The notes under the pieces are model-generated. The model was not told the origin of the DNA. It did not search any database and worked only from the letters and a program-made list of their open reading frames with translations. Shown piece after piece: positions 16,400-25,334 of a stretch of 64,000 nt of DNA. The translations under genes were made by a program, and so were the position numbers. Each line of letters opens with the position of its first letter. Position 1 is the stretch's first letter. The DNA comes from Tichowtungia aerotolerans. Lineage in GTDB: Bacteria; Verrucomicrobiota; Kiritimatiellia; Kiritimatiellales; Tichowtungiaceae. The stretch is from positions 1,554,900-1,618,899 of the forward strand of contig NZ_CP047593.1 of assembly GCF_009905215.1 (NCBI RefSeq), given 5' to 3'.

Positions 16400-16420
16400 C
16401 CTGTCTCTTCAAGAGACAGG
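16400..16420. promoter_or_regulatory. Perfect inverted repeat over the DUF2726 ribosome-binding site
   Basis: CCTGTCTCTT-C-AAGAGACAGG, arms of 10 bp. The right-hand bases of the mRNA arm include AGGAG used for the DUF2726 start, so a hairpin could mask the ribosome site, or a dimeric protein could bind here. Confidence 0.55.
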
Positions 16421-17081
16421 AAAGTTGAGTTTTTGAAAAGAGTTTATGGGGAAATCCCCCGCAAATGCAGAATTCGCAATAAAGAGAGCCATTCATGAAT
16501 CGCCACCAAAAGCACCAAAATCCACGAAGATTATGAGATGCTGTTTTTGTGTTTCTCGTGGCTGAAAAATCCCTTTTTACCACCCACTGCGTTAGAGGGA
16601 TTCAGAGAAGCTTCGAGAGGGAAACTGTTCGGTTCTCGGTCTTCCTCGGCTGTTTGCTCCAGAGACGCGGGGGGGTTAAAAATCTGCTGTTCTGAACGGC
16701 TGTCGTAAAGCGGACGGCGGGGACACCGTCCCTCCAGACCTATTGCGGTTAACGGGTCTTTTTTGTGGTTTGTCGTGTTTCTCGTGGCTAAAAAATTACT
16801 CGGCCTCGGTGTGCGGCCTATTTGTGTTAATTAGTGTCCATTCGTGGTTTTCCCACTTTTGCGCTCTCTGTGTTCTGTCGCGGTTAAACCTCTCCGCGGT
16901 CGCGGCCCGCGGCTACAGGAATTCTCTTTCGCGTTCATCCGCGTCTATTCGCGGTCGACTCTTTTGCGGTTAGCGGGTTTGTTATGTTGGCACCGCACCT
17001 ATGTTAAAAGAGGCCTTCCCAAATATCGAAAAAGTCTTTTTCTACAGGTTAAGTTGAAACGCTCGAAAACCGGTCCGGCCG

Positions 17082-17098
17082 GTTCCAATGTGTGGAAA
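17082..17098. repeat. 17-bp dispersed palindrome (GTTCCA-N5-TGGAAA)
   Basis: Intergenic, directly next to the terminator at 17103. Confidence 0.75.
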
Positions 17099-17102
17099 CA
17101 AA

Positions 17103-17128
17103 AAAGCCCCGGTTCACGCCGGGGCTTT
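17103..17128 (-). terminator. Intrinsic terminator of the 17148-19523 gene
   Basis: AAAGCCCCGG (17103-17112) pairs with CCGGGGCTTT (17119-17128), loop TTCACG. On the minus strand the stem is followed by TTTTTT-rich sequence, right after the stop of the secreted-protein gene. Confidence 0.85.
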
Positions 17129-17147
17129 GATTCGGTTGCTGTTCGAG

Positions 17148-19523
17148 TCAGTTCTGTTCAACTTTCAGCCTGATGAATTTCGTGCTGTCGGTCATTTCTG
17201 TGCGGTTGGTCACAGATTTAAACCCGCCGACTTCAGCAGACTCTCCTGCGTTGAACACATCATTGGTGTTCCAGACTGGTGCGTTCACCAGGTCGGTTTC
17301 CGTGCCGATGGAAAATGTAAGCGAAGGGTCGTCTGTGCGTTCGTTGTGGACATGGTAGAACCAATTGGTTGTGCCTTCTGTTGCCACAAATGTGGCAGGC
17401 TTGACGCTTGATGCATCATCCGCAGTCGGGTCGCCGCCGAGGGCGTATTCCATCAGGTTGTCGAGTCCGTCCGGCTCGACATCACTCCCGGGCAGGGCAT
17501 CGTCACCGTACAGGTCGAATCCGGCGGCCCACGCTTCAAGAGCACTGTCGTATACCGGAATAATGCTTTCGATCGTGACCTGAATGTTGTCGAGGACAAT
17601 ACCGTCAGCAGAGGTGTAGCCGCCGGTGTCGGTGCTGATCTGGATGCCGCCGGCCGATCCGGCCTGATCGACAGCGATTACATACGAGCCGGTGACAGTG
17701 GTCCATGTGGAGTCATCATCAACAAAGTCAAAGGTCTGTGCTGTAACTGAGGTATTGGTTCCGAACCATCCGTCGGATACACTGATGTTTTTGCTGTAAT
17801 TTCCGGTATTGATTTTTACAGTCCAGTTGGTTGGCTCAATGCCTGCATGATCGGTGCCGAGAATATCGAACGACCAGCTGACCCGGGTTTGATTGGAGCT
17901 GTTCATGTTATTGAGCCGGAAGTCGAGCTTCTGTACATAGATACCGAAGTCCGTGTTTGCTGTGTTGATCGTTCTTACGAGCAGCGCTTTTTCATGGCCG
18001 GTACCTTTATCGACAATGAAGTAGTCGGTTCCGGAGCTTCTGCCGTTGAAGGCAAGCGTGTTGGCAACGGCGTTGCTCCCGACGTATACCTGATCGGATG
18101 TATAATCGTATTGGGCAATGTTTTCCGCAATGGGATCGAAATCACCGTTGAAGGTCCACGTCAGGGTCTGTACGCCTGGATCAACCACCGGTACGACTAC
18201 ATCCAAGGTGTTGCCGATGCGGATTTCATCCACTTTCTCAGAGCCGGCTTTACGTGACAAAGTGAACAGATTCATGTCGATGAGACTGCCGCTGTCTGCT
18301 GAATCGGTCATTGTCCATGTCGCGGAGCCTGAGACGTCGGTCAGGTTTGTGGGGTTAATCCATGCAGTCATGGTTCCGGAGTCGAGGTCTATCTCGGTGA
18401 CAACGAAGAACAGCAGGTTGCTGGCGAGAAGAGAGCTTGGGCCTGTGCGGATGTCGATCCCGTCGTTGCCGAAGATTCCGAAGTTGCTGGAGGTGGAACG
18501 CCAGGTGGCGACCGGGGTTCCCGGTGAGCTGCCGGCGTCGCCGACGGTGTTGTAGAGGCCGGCGGCCATTCCCCAGGAATTGGCGGAGTCAATCTGCTGC
18601 AGGAAACTCATGTAGACCTTTCCGCTTCCCGACCCTTCGATTGCGTCGGAGAGCATCAGTTGAGCATTCTGGGTGCCGCCGAGCAGGTTGGTCATGCCTC
18701 CGGATTTTCCGGTGGTTTGGAGTTCGTTTCCGAGAGCGTCGGTGTAGGTGAGCCCGTCGAAAATGATCATCTGACCGTATGTGTTTGTATAACCCGAGAA
18801 GCCGTATCCGGTGATTCCGAGGTCGATCAGTCGGGTGCCGTTGGTGGCCGTGGTATCGAAGCTTTCATACGCATAGAGCGTTTCCGGCACTGTGGTGACG
18901 GAGAAGTTGTCCAGGTAGATATTTCGAGAAGCGGAATCGTTGCTTTCCACAAAGCGGATCTGCAGTGTGTCTCCATCATCATTGGCAGTGACCTTGTATG
19001 ACACACTGAAATCAACAGGCACATAAGCGACATGATTGATTCCGCTGACGTTCAGAATAGAAGATTCTGCCAATAGAGTGTTGTCGGTTAGATTCCAAAG
19101 CTGGGCTTTATAGTTTGAATAGCTGCCATCGTCGTTATAAACACTTCCCGAAAAGTAGATGACGCGATCTTTCTCCATGGTTCCGGAAATAGTGAGGGCT
19201 ATCGCTTCATTGGCCGAAACCGCATCTTGAGTATCAAAGCGCAGCCCGCCGTCTCCAGAGCCGTCGAGGTCAGAAATACCGTCGCCGGTGAGAACCATGC
19301 CGGCAGTATAGGCCAGTTTGTTGGCCGGATCACCGTCATCGTAGTCGCCGCTGGTTGTGCTGTCGTATGCGATAGTTGTTATAACGGCTCCAACGCTGGT
19401 CCAGCTGCTGGATGTGTCGCTGCTGAAGTCATCACTCGTCGGAGTGATAGCAGCCATGATGGCAGATGCTGTTGCGACAGCAATGATGATTGCCACGGTT
19501 TGTCTGCGTATGATTGTCTTCAT
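17148..19523 (-). CDS. Secreted multidomain beta-sandwich protein with calcium-loop C-terminal tail
   Basis: 791 aa with a signal peptide (to about residue 24, ending ASAIMAA). No catalytic domain recognised. A beta-rich N-domain (30-210) is followed by a LamG-like segment (about 215-440, including KVYMSFLQQID and KVDEIRIGN) resembling the small secreted protein at 26700, then another carbohydrate-module-like domain (455-650). The tail has an Asp-rich loop (DVEPDGLDNLMEY) and a terminal beta unit shared with the 19805 and 53353 proteins. It is divergent from the 19805 gene and has its own operator (O4a). Likely surface binding or adhesion to substrate; function unproven. Confidence 0.8.
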   Translation of the reverse strand: MKTIIRRQTVAIIIAVATASAIMAAITPTSDDFSSDTSSSWTSVGAVITTIAYDSTTSGDYDDGDPANKLAYTAGMVLTGDGISDLDGSGDGGLRFDTQDAVSANEAIALTISGTMEKDRVIYFSGSVYNDDGSYSNYKAQLWNLTDNTLLAESSILNVSGINHVAYVPVDFSVSYKVTANDDGDTLQIRFVESNDSASRNIYLDNFSVTTVPETLYAYESFDTTATNGTRLIDLGITGYGFSGYTNTYGQMIIFDGLTYTDALGNELQTTGKSGGMTNLLGGTQNAQLMLSDAIEGSGSGKVYMSFLQQIDSANSWGMAAGLYNTVGDAGSSPGTPVATWRSTSSNFGIFGNDGIDIRTGPSSLLASNLLFFVVTEIDLDSGTMTAWINPTNLTDVSGSATWTMTDSADSGSLIDMNLFTLSRKAGSEKVDEIRIGNTLDVVVPVVDPGVQTLTWTFNGDFDPIAENIAQYDYTSDQVYVGSNAVANTLAFNGRSSGTDYFIVDKGTGHEKALLVRTINTANTDFGIYVQKLDFRLNNMNSSNQTRVSWSFDILGTDHAGIEPTNWTVKINTGNYSKNISVSDGWFGTNTSVTAQTFDFVDDDSTWTTVTGSYVIAVDQAGSAGGIQISTDTGGYTSADGIVLDNIQVTIESIIPVYDSALEAWAAGFDLYGDDALPGSDVEPDGLDNLMEYALGGDPTADDASSVKPATFVATEGTTNWFYHVHNERTDDPSLTFSIGTETDLVNAPVWNTNDVFNAGESAEVGGFKSVTNRTEMTDSTKFIRLKVEQN

Positions 19524-19640
19524 TTTTTTCTCCCTTTTTGTCGCTGCGTTTAGAGATTCCCCGCGCTGATTCGAGGATTATTTTCGCTTCATTCTGCACT
19601 TAAATTTGTATCGCACCTTGCCATGATTCCGTAGAGGTAA

Positions 19641-19672
19641 TGTGCGCAATATAGCCTCCCAATTTGCGACAT
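19641..19672 (-). promoter_or_regulatory. XylR-type operator O4a (minus-oriented)
   Basis: On the minus strand: TGTCGCAAAT then TTGCGCACA, half-sites 22 bp apart (19643 and 19665). It points to the 19523 gene. A -10-like GATACA lies at 19607-19612 (minus strand), about 30 nt beyond. Confidence 0.75.
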
Positions 19673-19698
19673 GGTTCTGCGCCGTGCGGGATCCTCCC

Positions 19699-19729
19699 TG
19701 TCGCAAATAATACAAGGGGATTGCGCTGA
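19699..19729 (+). promoter_or_regulatory. XylR-type operator O4b (plus-oriented)
   Basis: TGTCGCAAAT (19699-19708) and TTGCGCTG (19721-19728), half-sites 22 bp apart, pointing to the 19805 gene. GATATT at 19757-19762 is a possible -10, about 28 nt beyond. Confidence 0.75.
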
Positions 19730-19804
19730 TCTCGGGTAGGTTCTTATCTCGGCTGTGATATTCTATCAGCGTAGGACAGACGAAACCGTTTCCCGGAGAT
19801 TTAA

Positions 19805-22126
19805 ATGAGAAGTTGGACACCAATTAGATGGAAACAGACGCTTTTCATCAGCGTTTTAATGGGCGCAGCAGCAGTGATGGCCCAGACGCAATGGTGGGGA
19901 AGTTATGACGGATCCTCCTCTAATACACTGGCGTTTTATTCGTTTGATGAGTCGTCGGTTTATACCAATGGCGCCTCTGTTTATTCAGCAGTTGTTCCGG
20001 ATCAGTCCGATCGGACATGGGATGCAACTTATCCTGTTTCGACAGCAACCTGCGCGTTCGATGCCGGCGGGCGGAAAGGCTTCGGGCTGCAGGTGCCGGG
20101 CGGCTCCGATATCGCTTCAAAATGTTCAACATGGAACGGCGCGAGTATTTTCCCGTCAGAGCCCGATCCTAGTTTAACAATAGAATGCTGGGTGCTTTTT
20201 AATGACGATACGTCGCGACAGTTTCTTATTTCGAAAGGGGACGCCTGGTCCAGCAAAGGCGGTTATGACCTGTGGTATGATGCCGGAGAGTTGAAGTCCG
20301 CTTTTGGCGATTCAGATACCAACACCATGCCCGTAACGGTTGCATGGATCCCCTTCACCGGAGTCTGGTATCACGTTGCGGCAACCTGGAATGCGGAGGA
20401 CGACACCGCCCGGATGTATGTCAATGGCGAGGAGCTGGTTGCCAGGGAATTTGCCGGCAGGTCCATTATCAACCATACGCGCACCCTGGCAATCGGCCAG
20501 CGTTGCGTCAGCAACTACAACGGCCTTGACGGAATGATTGATGACGTGCGGATCAGCAGGGTTGCCTATGAGTTTAAGCCGTCGGTTCGTCCGTTCCGGG
20601 CCACCTATCCGGCCGGGAAAAAATTCTGGTTCAGCTTTTATTCAACACTGGATGCGGACACCGAATATGCACTCGCCAACGGCGCAACCGGAATGGGTCC
20701 GTATTATGGCTCCCTCAGCAATCAGCAATATTACTACGATTGGGCGGATGAGCGCGGCGTGAATATTTCCTATAAAGTCCGTCCGGCCTGTATGTCGGAT
20801 TTTTCCACCTCTCAAATGCACGATTCCGGATTTGTGTGGCCGTCAGATGAAACAATTATTGCCGATGCGATCAAAGCGGTAACCGCGGTTCGCTATAATC
20901 CGAACATTGCCATGTGGGATCTGCATCCGGAAGAAGTGCTCTTCTATGATGCGCAGGAAGTTCATTATCTGGAACTGATCTCGTCGGTGGTTCATGCGTA
21001 TGATCCCTTTGACCGACCGCTTATGATGTATGAGCAGAACAACCGCACCGCAGCCAACCTGTCCATCACGCTTCCGTATCAGGATATCTGCGCCAAAGGC
21101 ACCTATGTTCAGGCGGTCAACAGTGGTGAATTTAAAAACAACCGCATCTGGGCGCGCTGGTCTATCGAGCAGGAGCTCGGGGCCATCGCCGCGGTCAACA
21201 GCAATGCCGTGCCGTGGATCATGCTCTGGATGGCCTGGGATGCCGCCGAAGGTGAAGAACATCTGATCGACGACTGGTGTCGTCACGATGCCTACATGGG
21301 ATTGATCCTGGGGGGCAAGGGCATCAACGTCTGGTCCGGCTTCCGGCCGCGCTCCGGGTTTGAAGACGACTTCCAGGCTTATTTCGACGGCTATCTTTCG
21401 GTCGCGGCCGACCTCAATCTGGACAAAAATTTTGCTCCGGTCTTTCTGTACGGAACCGAAGTGATCGGCGTCACGCACACCGTAACCTCCGGCCCGGCGG
21501 AACTGGAGCTGATTTACACACCCAATGCCTCCGAAGGCACATTCACCAACAGTTATCCGTCGGTCACCTACGCGCTCCGTCAATACCTCGGCCAGCAGTA
21601 CCTGTTTGCCGTTAACTCCGCCACGCAGGCCGTAACGCTCACCTTCAGCGGTGTGCCTGATGTTCCACGCACCGACCTTTTCCAAGGATTGGAAACCCCG
21701 GCATCCGGCGGATCATTCAGTACAACGCTCGATCCTTATGAAGTGATTGCCTACCGCTTTGACGGCTACGAAACCTGGCGCGACGGTGAGTTCACCGCGC
21801 AGCAGATTCTTGATGGTGCCGGCGATGAAACCGCCGACCCCGACGGGGACGGTCGCACCAACCGCGAAGAATTTATCGCCGGAACGGATCCAAACCTTGG
21901 AACGGATTTCTTTCGGGCTGATCTGGTTTTTTCCAATGATTGGAAAACCGTTTCGTTTGGCACCGCCAGTAACCGGTTCTACGGTGTGGATCGCTCCACC
22001 AACCTCGTTTCCGGCAGCTGGATTCCAATGCTTGAAAACGAGCAGGGAACCGGCGCGGACCTGTCAGTCATCGACACGAACGATGTTCCGAGCGCTTTTT
22101 ACCGCACGCGTGTCACCCGGCCTTAA
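19805..22126 (+). CDS. Secreted LamG-plus-barrel putative glycoside hydrolase
   Basis: 773 aa with signal peptide (to about AAAVMAQ, residue 27). A concanavalin/LamG domain (40-260; LTIECWVLFND, GVWYHVAATWN, GMIDDVRIS) precedes a region of about 330 residues that reads like a TIM-barrel hydrolase (KFWFSFYSTLD, MWDLHPEEV, IMLWMAWDA), without a family I can name. The tail has a calcium-type loop DPDGDGRTNREEF and a terminal beta unit, as in other secreted proteins here. Two palindrome copies encode FQGLE (near 626) and SNDWK (near 709). Shine-Dalgarno GGAGA; operator O4b upstream. Substrate unknown, presumably the regulon's glycan. Confidence 0.75.
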   Translation: MRSWTPIRWKQTLFISVLMGAAAVMAQTQWWGSYDGSSSNTLAFYSFDESSVYTNGASVYSAVVPDQSDRTWDATYPVSTATCAFDAGGRKGFGLQVPGGSDIASKCSTWNGASIFPSEPDPSLTIECWVLFNDDTSRQFLISKGDAWSSKGGYDLWYDAGELKSAFGDSDTNTMPVTVAWIPFTGVWYHVAATWNAEDDTARMYVNGEELVAREFAGRSIINHTRTLAIGQRCVSNYNGLDGMIDDVRISRVAYEFKPSVRPFRATYPAGKKFWFSFYSTLDADTEYALANGATGMGPYYGSLSNQQYYYDWADERGVNISYKVRPACMSDFSTSQMHDSGFVWPSDETIIADAIKAVTAVRYNPNIAMWDLHPEEVLFYDAQEVHYLELISSVVHAYDPFDRPLMMYEQNNRTAANLSITLPYQDICAKGTYVQAVNSGEFKNNRIWARWSIEQELGAIAAVNSNAVPWIMLWMAWDAAEGEEHLIDDWCRHDAYMGLILGGKGINVWSGFRPRSGFEDDFQAYFDGYLSVAADLNLDKNFAPVFLYGTEVIGVTHTVTSGPAELELIYTPNASEGTFTNSYPSVTYALRQYLGQQYLFAVNSATQAVTLTFSGVPDVPRTDLFQGLETPASGGSFSTTLDPYEVIAYRFDGYETWRDGEFTAQQILDGAGDETADPDGDGRTNREEFIAGTDPNLGTDFFRADLVFSNDWKTVSFGTASNRFYGVDRSTNLVSGSWIPMLENEQGTGADLSVIDTNDVPSAFYRTRVTRP
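21679..21695. repeat. 17-bp dispersed palindrome, exact arms
   Basis: In the 19805 gene; read as FQGLE. Confidence 0.85.
21930..21946. repeat. 17-bp dispersed palindrome, exact arms
   Basis: Second copy in the 19805 gene, in a different frame; read as SNDWK. Confidence 0.85.
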
Positions 22127-22181
22127 GCCTGAAAGGGGGGAGCGCGGCCTCCGGGAGCGTTTCTTATAAAAACATGATTTC

Positions 22182-22207
22182 CGAACCGGTTCCTCCGGAA
22201 CTTTTTT
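22182..22207 (+). terminator. Intrinsic terminator after the 19805 gene
   Basis: GTTCC-TCC-GGAAC (22189-22201) followed by TTTTTT. An alternative longer pairing TTCCG...CGGAA is also possible. Confidence 0.55.
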
Positions 22208-22254
22208 CTGCATCAGGCCGAAGAAAAATGATACATATCCTGCCCGATCACTTT

Positions 22255-22286
22255 TGTCGCATATAGGGCCCTCACTTTGCGCAAAT
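22255..22286 (+). promoter_or_regulatory. XylR-type operator O5
   Basis: TGTCGCATAT (from 22255) and TTTGCGCAAAT, half-sites 22 bp apart (22256, 22278), reading toward the small ribbon-helix-helix gene. Confidence 0.75.
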
Positions 22287-22313
22287 TACAGACGCTGATA
22301 CTTTTAAATATTA

Positions 22314-22319
22314 TATAAT
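22314..22319 (+). promoter_or_regulatory. -10 box TATAAT for the small RHH gene
   Basis: Exact TATAAT, 29 nt after the proximal half-site of O5. No good -35 hexamer is present at the expected place, which fits an activator-dependent promoter with the regulator sitting at or next to -35. Confidence 0.6.
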
Positions 22320-22392
22320 AGACGCAAGGAAGGCACAGATCTTCATGCTTCAGGTGAAGCCTGATAAGGACTGTGAGAAAGGAAGGTGTATT

Positions 22393-22569
22393 ATGGCTAC
22401 GAATCCTATTGGAAAAGGCACGAAGACCATCGGGATCAATATGAATAAGAAAATGGCGGATGAGCTGGAAAAACGCGCATCGTCAATGCATATCAGTAAG
22501 TCCAAGTACTGCAAAATTATTCTGCAGCAGTGGATTGATTCCGGCAAAAAGCTGACTCTCAGCGAGTAA
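22393..22569 (+). CDS. Small ribbon-helix-helix DNA-binding protein
   Basis: 58 aa. Pattern of an Arc/MetJ-type ribbon-helix-helix protein: a beta strand (KTIGINMNKKM, residues 9-19), helix A (ADELEKRASSM) and helix B (SKSKYCKIILQQWID). ATG 22393 has Shine-Dalgarno GGAAGG. It would act as a dimeric DNA-binding regulator. Uniquely among regulatory genes here it is driven by the XylR-type operator O5, so it looks like a second-tier regulator switched on with the catabolic genes. Target unknown; no toxin partner is adjacent. Confidence 0.75.
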   Translation: MATNPIGKGTKTIGINMNKKMADELEKRASSMHISKSKYCKIILQQWIDSGKKLTLSE

Positions 22570-23111
22570 GCTGTTTGCAGTTTCGGCAGCAGAGAAAAGG
22601 CGTCTCTTTGTTCGGTCGCATTTCCTCTGTTTGATCTGAGGTTCAGGTCAGAATGTTGGAGTATCGCTGCAGCCGTTCGCCTGTGCGAACGGGTCGCCTG
22701 CAGAACAGCAGTTACCGAACGTTAATATCTGAGTGATGGATGAAACTGCCAAGGGCAGGACGTGACCGCCGGGAGCGGCGTCTGTTCCGAGCATCATAGT
22801 GTGAGGGAGCGGACGGCGTGGCGATCCGTCCTTCCCGGTTCTTGACGGAAAAGCCGATTCGCACGATCGTTTTCAGAGTTTGGAAAATCGTGAATAAAAT
22901 TCCAGCGCCTGGAAACGATTCGCGCTGTCGGTATTGCTCACAGTTAATAGATTTTAATTCCTTAAATCCCTGATGCTATCAGCTGATGTGATAAACACCG
23001 CTGTAAATAAAATCATTAAGCAAATAAAATTATAGATTTAAGCGTACGGTGATTATTCAGTATTAGCACATGAAAAGGTTGTGTGTTTTCCGCTTCACGC
23101 TTTGCACACGA
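22570..23111. other. Gene-free stretch with hairpins
   Basis: Contains a perfect 8-bp stem CCGTTCGC-CTGT-GCGAACGG (22673-22692), a GGACGGC...GATCCGTCC hairpin (about 22811-22830) like that near 16711, one palindrome copy (22899-22915) plus a degenerate one near 22870, and an AT-rich segment (22945-23060). No open reading frame with a ribosome site. Confidence 0.6.
22899..22915. repeat. 17-bp dispersed palindrome (ATTCCA-N5-TGGAAA)
   Basis: Intergenic; a degenerate second copy lies near 22870. Confidence 0.7.
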
Positions 23112-25232
23112 TCAGCGAATGACAATAAACGCACTCTTCAATGTCGGCACCTGAATGTCGAAGGTGAGAGTTGCTATGTCGTCCTCGATTTCGACTTGCG
23201 GCTGAACGTCGACCCACGTTGCTTTTTCCAATGTTTGGAAACTTTTCCCGTCAATCTCTGCGGCAGGCAGTTTGATGACGACGTTTTTCGAGGTGTCGTA
23301 GATGACGTTGGTGCAGGCAACGGAGATACCGTCTTTGATGTCGTGCGCATGCACATGGAACGGATGTCCGCAGGCAATCGTCTGACCTTGTCCGCTCATT
23401 TTGAACAGCAGTTGGGTCCAGAATTCCTGCCGCACGCGGTTGAAGTAGGCCATGTAGAACTGGGCTGTTCCGAGCGGGTAGCAGGTGGAGAAGACCGTGC
23501 CGCCGAGCTCGTTGGTGAAGAGCTGTGCCCCCGGGAATTTAATTTCGAACTCTGCGCCTTTGATGGTCGAGAGTACTTCGGCGTTACCGGCCGGTTCAAA
23601 TACGCCGATGGGGTCCGCACAGCGCTGAGCGCACATGCGCGGTGCAACGCCGCCGGCGAGTTTCCCAAAGAATGATTCTTCAACTTCCTCCAGCGAATAG
23701 GCCGAGTCATCGAGCTTGATGCGTGAAACGTTTGTGACGCCGATCAGATCGCCGAAGCCGCGCTGCACGAGGACTTCGACGCTGGGCAGGTCGAGAATGA
23801 TATTCTGGCTGAGCAGCGTTTTGATTTCTTCATCGCTGTAGCTGCGCAGGGTCTGATCGGAGACCGCAAAGATGTCGCCGTCCTTTCCCTTGATGTCGCG
23901 GGTGAAGCTGTGGCTGATGCCGAGGATGTAGAACACTTTGCTCCACTCGGTCGAGTTGGCCTGCAGGTCGTTGAGCGATCCGCCGCCGGTCTGGAATTTG
24001 GAAAGGTCTTCGCCGGTGTACATTTTGGCGCCGCCGCCGGAGGCGCCGGCTCCGGTCCATTTGTGTTCAGCAATGTCGGGGCTGAACAGAACCTTTACGC
24101 CGCGCGCTTTGCGGTCGTCGAGTTTGAGTCCCAGCAGCGCATCGAACATGTTGCGCTGTTCGCCGAGGGCTTTGCCGAAGCCCCGGTCGTAATAGGTGTT
24201 CATGCCCATGTTGTCAAAATGGTTGATCGTGATGCCGCGCGATCCGTAGAGAATGGCGTTGGTCATTTCCCAGATTGAATAGTTATGCGAACCGCTGTAG
24301 GGGCCGCAGCGTGGAGAGTTTTCGAGCTCGGGATAAATGTCGGCGTCGCGATCGAGTTCGGCGATGGTCTGGCGCGAGTAGCTCGGAACGGTGGTGATCG
24401 GCGGTTCTTCGGTGTAGGGAGGCATGTGCGGGCGAATCAGGACATTTTCATCGTCTTCGGTGAAGATATCCATCAGCCCGTTCCAGTCGCGTTTTTCGAT
24501 GCTCTGTACGTCGGGAATAGAGGACATCAGTCCAATGCGCATATCGGGCCGGGCGGCTTTGAGTGCATCGGTCAGTTTCTGTGCCGGTTCGCTGAGCGCG
24601 GCCCATGCGAGCTCCAGCCATTTTTCGCGCCATGGATGCGGTTCGCCGGGTGCGGTCACTGCGGCGACGACCTGTTCGCGGGTGACGCTTTCTTCACCGA
24701 CCATTTTGGCAAAGCGGTCGAGGCAGTGGTCGCAGAAGCATCCGCCGTAGCCCATTTCGCCGCCGTGATTGTGCAGGCGCCAGTCGTCTTCCACCCACAG
24801 GGCGACGGGATCGATTTCCCTGGCAAGGTAGGTGAAGTAGTCGCACAGGTATTGCTGCCAGTTTTCACAGAGCGGGCAGGCGGTCATGCCGTTGTCGGCG
24901 CCGGTTTCGCCGACCATCAGCCGGAAATTCTGACCGTCGTGAAGGTGGCGTCCGCGCGAGCAGTGATAGGTGGTGGTCCACGGGTTGATGCTGGTTTCGA
25001 CGCCGTATCTGGCAAACATCACCTGCGCCTGCCGGATGGCATCGATCCAGGGTTTGGAAAGCTCCTCGGTGGGATGTCCGGAGCTGCGCTCTTCCGGCAT
25101 CAGCAGGAACATGACTTCGTTGATCGTCGATTCCTGTATGAAGGTTTCGAGCTGTTTGAGGTTTTCCTCCAGTCCGTTGTAGGGGTCGAGGCCGTAGCGG
25201 AGGATGATTTTAAAAGGGGTGGTTTTGTTCAT
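23112..25232 (-). CDS. Cytoplasmic putative glycoside hydrolase (beta-galactosidase-like barrel)
   Basis: 706 aa, no signal peptide. It reads as a GH42-like or related (beta/alpha)8 hydrolase: RYGLDPYNG at the N-terminus, a Cys-rich metal-like cluster (TACPLCENW, near 120; GGCFCDHC, near 163), WVEDDWR near 150 as a possible acid/base region, SHNYSIWEM near 315 and a trimerisation-like domain afterwards. No family can be assigned with certainty. Shine-Dalgarno AGAAAGGA. Operator O6 lies 64 bp upstream, tying it to the regulon. FQTLE near 666 comes from a palindrome copy. Confidence 0.65.
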   Translation of the reverse strand: MNKTTPFKIILRYGLDPYNGLEENLKQLETFIQESTINEVMFLLMPEERSSGHPTEELSKPWIDAIRQAQVMFARYGVETSINPWTTTYHCSRGRHLHDGQNFRLMVGETGADNGMTACPLCENWQQYLCDYFTYLAREIDPVALWVEDDWRLHNHGGEMGYGGCFCDHCLDRFAKMVGEESVTREQVVAAVTAPGEPHPWREKWLELAWAALSEPAQKLTDALKAARPDMRIGLMSSIPDVQSIEKRDWNGLMDIFTEDDENVLIRPHMPPYTEEPPITTVPSYSRQTIAELDRDADIYPELENSPRCGPYSGSHNYSIWEMTNAILYGSRGITINHFDNMGMNTYYDRGFGKALGEQRNMFDALLGLKLDDRKARGVKVLFSPDIAEHKWTGAGASGGGAKMYTGEDLSKFQTGGGSLNDLQANSTEWSKVFYILGISHSFTRDIKGKDGDIFAVSDQTLRSYSDEEIKTLLSQNIILDLPSVEVLVQRGFGDLIGVTNVSRIKLDDSAYSLEEVEESFFGKLAGGVAPRMCAQRCADPIGVFEPAGNAEVLSTIKGAEFEIKFPGAQLFTNELGGTVFSTCYPLGTAQFYMAYFNRVRQEFWTQLLFKMSGQGQTIACGHPFHVHAHDIKDGISVACTNVIYDTSKNVVIKLPAAEIDGKSFQTLEKATWVDVQPQVEIEDDIATLTFDIQVPTLKSAFIVIR
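23225..23241. repeat. 17-bp dispersed palindrome, exact arms
   Basis: In the 23112 hydrolase gene; read as FQTLE on the minus strand. Confidence 0.85.
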
Positions 25233-25293
25233 GGAAATCCTTTCTCATTTGCAGAAAGGATAAGCCGGACGTTTCTTTACTCTCAATGGAGAA

Positions 25294-25325
25294 TGTGCGC
25301 AATCGAGGGGGATGATATGCGACAG
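25294..25325 (-). promoter_or_regulatory. XylR-type operator O6 (minus-oriented)
   Basis: On the minus strand: TGTCGCATAT then TTGCGCACAT, half-sites 22 bp apart (25296, 25318), pointing to the 25232 gene. It lies between that gene and the 3' end of the regulator. Confidence 0.75.
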
Positions 25326-25334
25326 ATTCTGCAG

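Larger units (their letters stand above)
16389..17101. repeat. Gene-free stretch built of dispersed intergenic phrases
   Basis: No credible gene. It holds text-like repeats: GTGTTTCTCGTGGCT at 16549-16563 and again at 16775-16789 (each followed by xAAAAAT), TTAATTAGTGTCCATTCGTG near 16829, CTCTCTGTGTTCTGTCGCGG near 16864, CATCCGCGTCTATTCGCGG near 16937, and a GGACGGC...CCGTCC hairpin near 16711-16731. Similar phrases occur, from memory, between genes of other PVC genomes; their role is unknown. Confidence 0.6.

Noticed and set aside
25044-25060. GATCCA-N5-TGGAAA in the 23112 gene, and a similar half-copy near 26349
   Set aside because: Only one arm fits; may be eroded copies but not counted.
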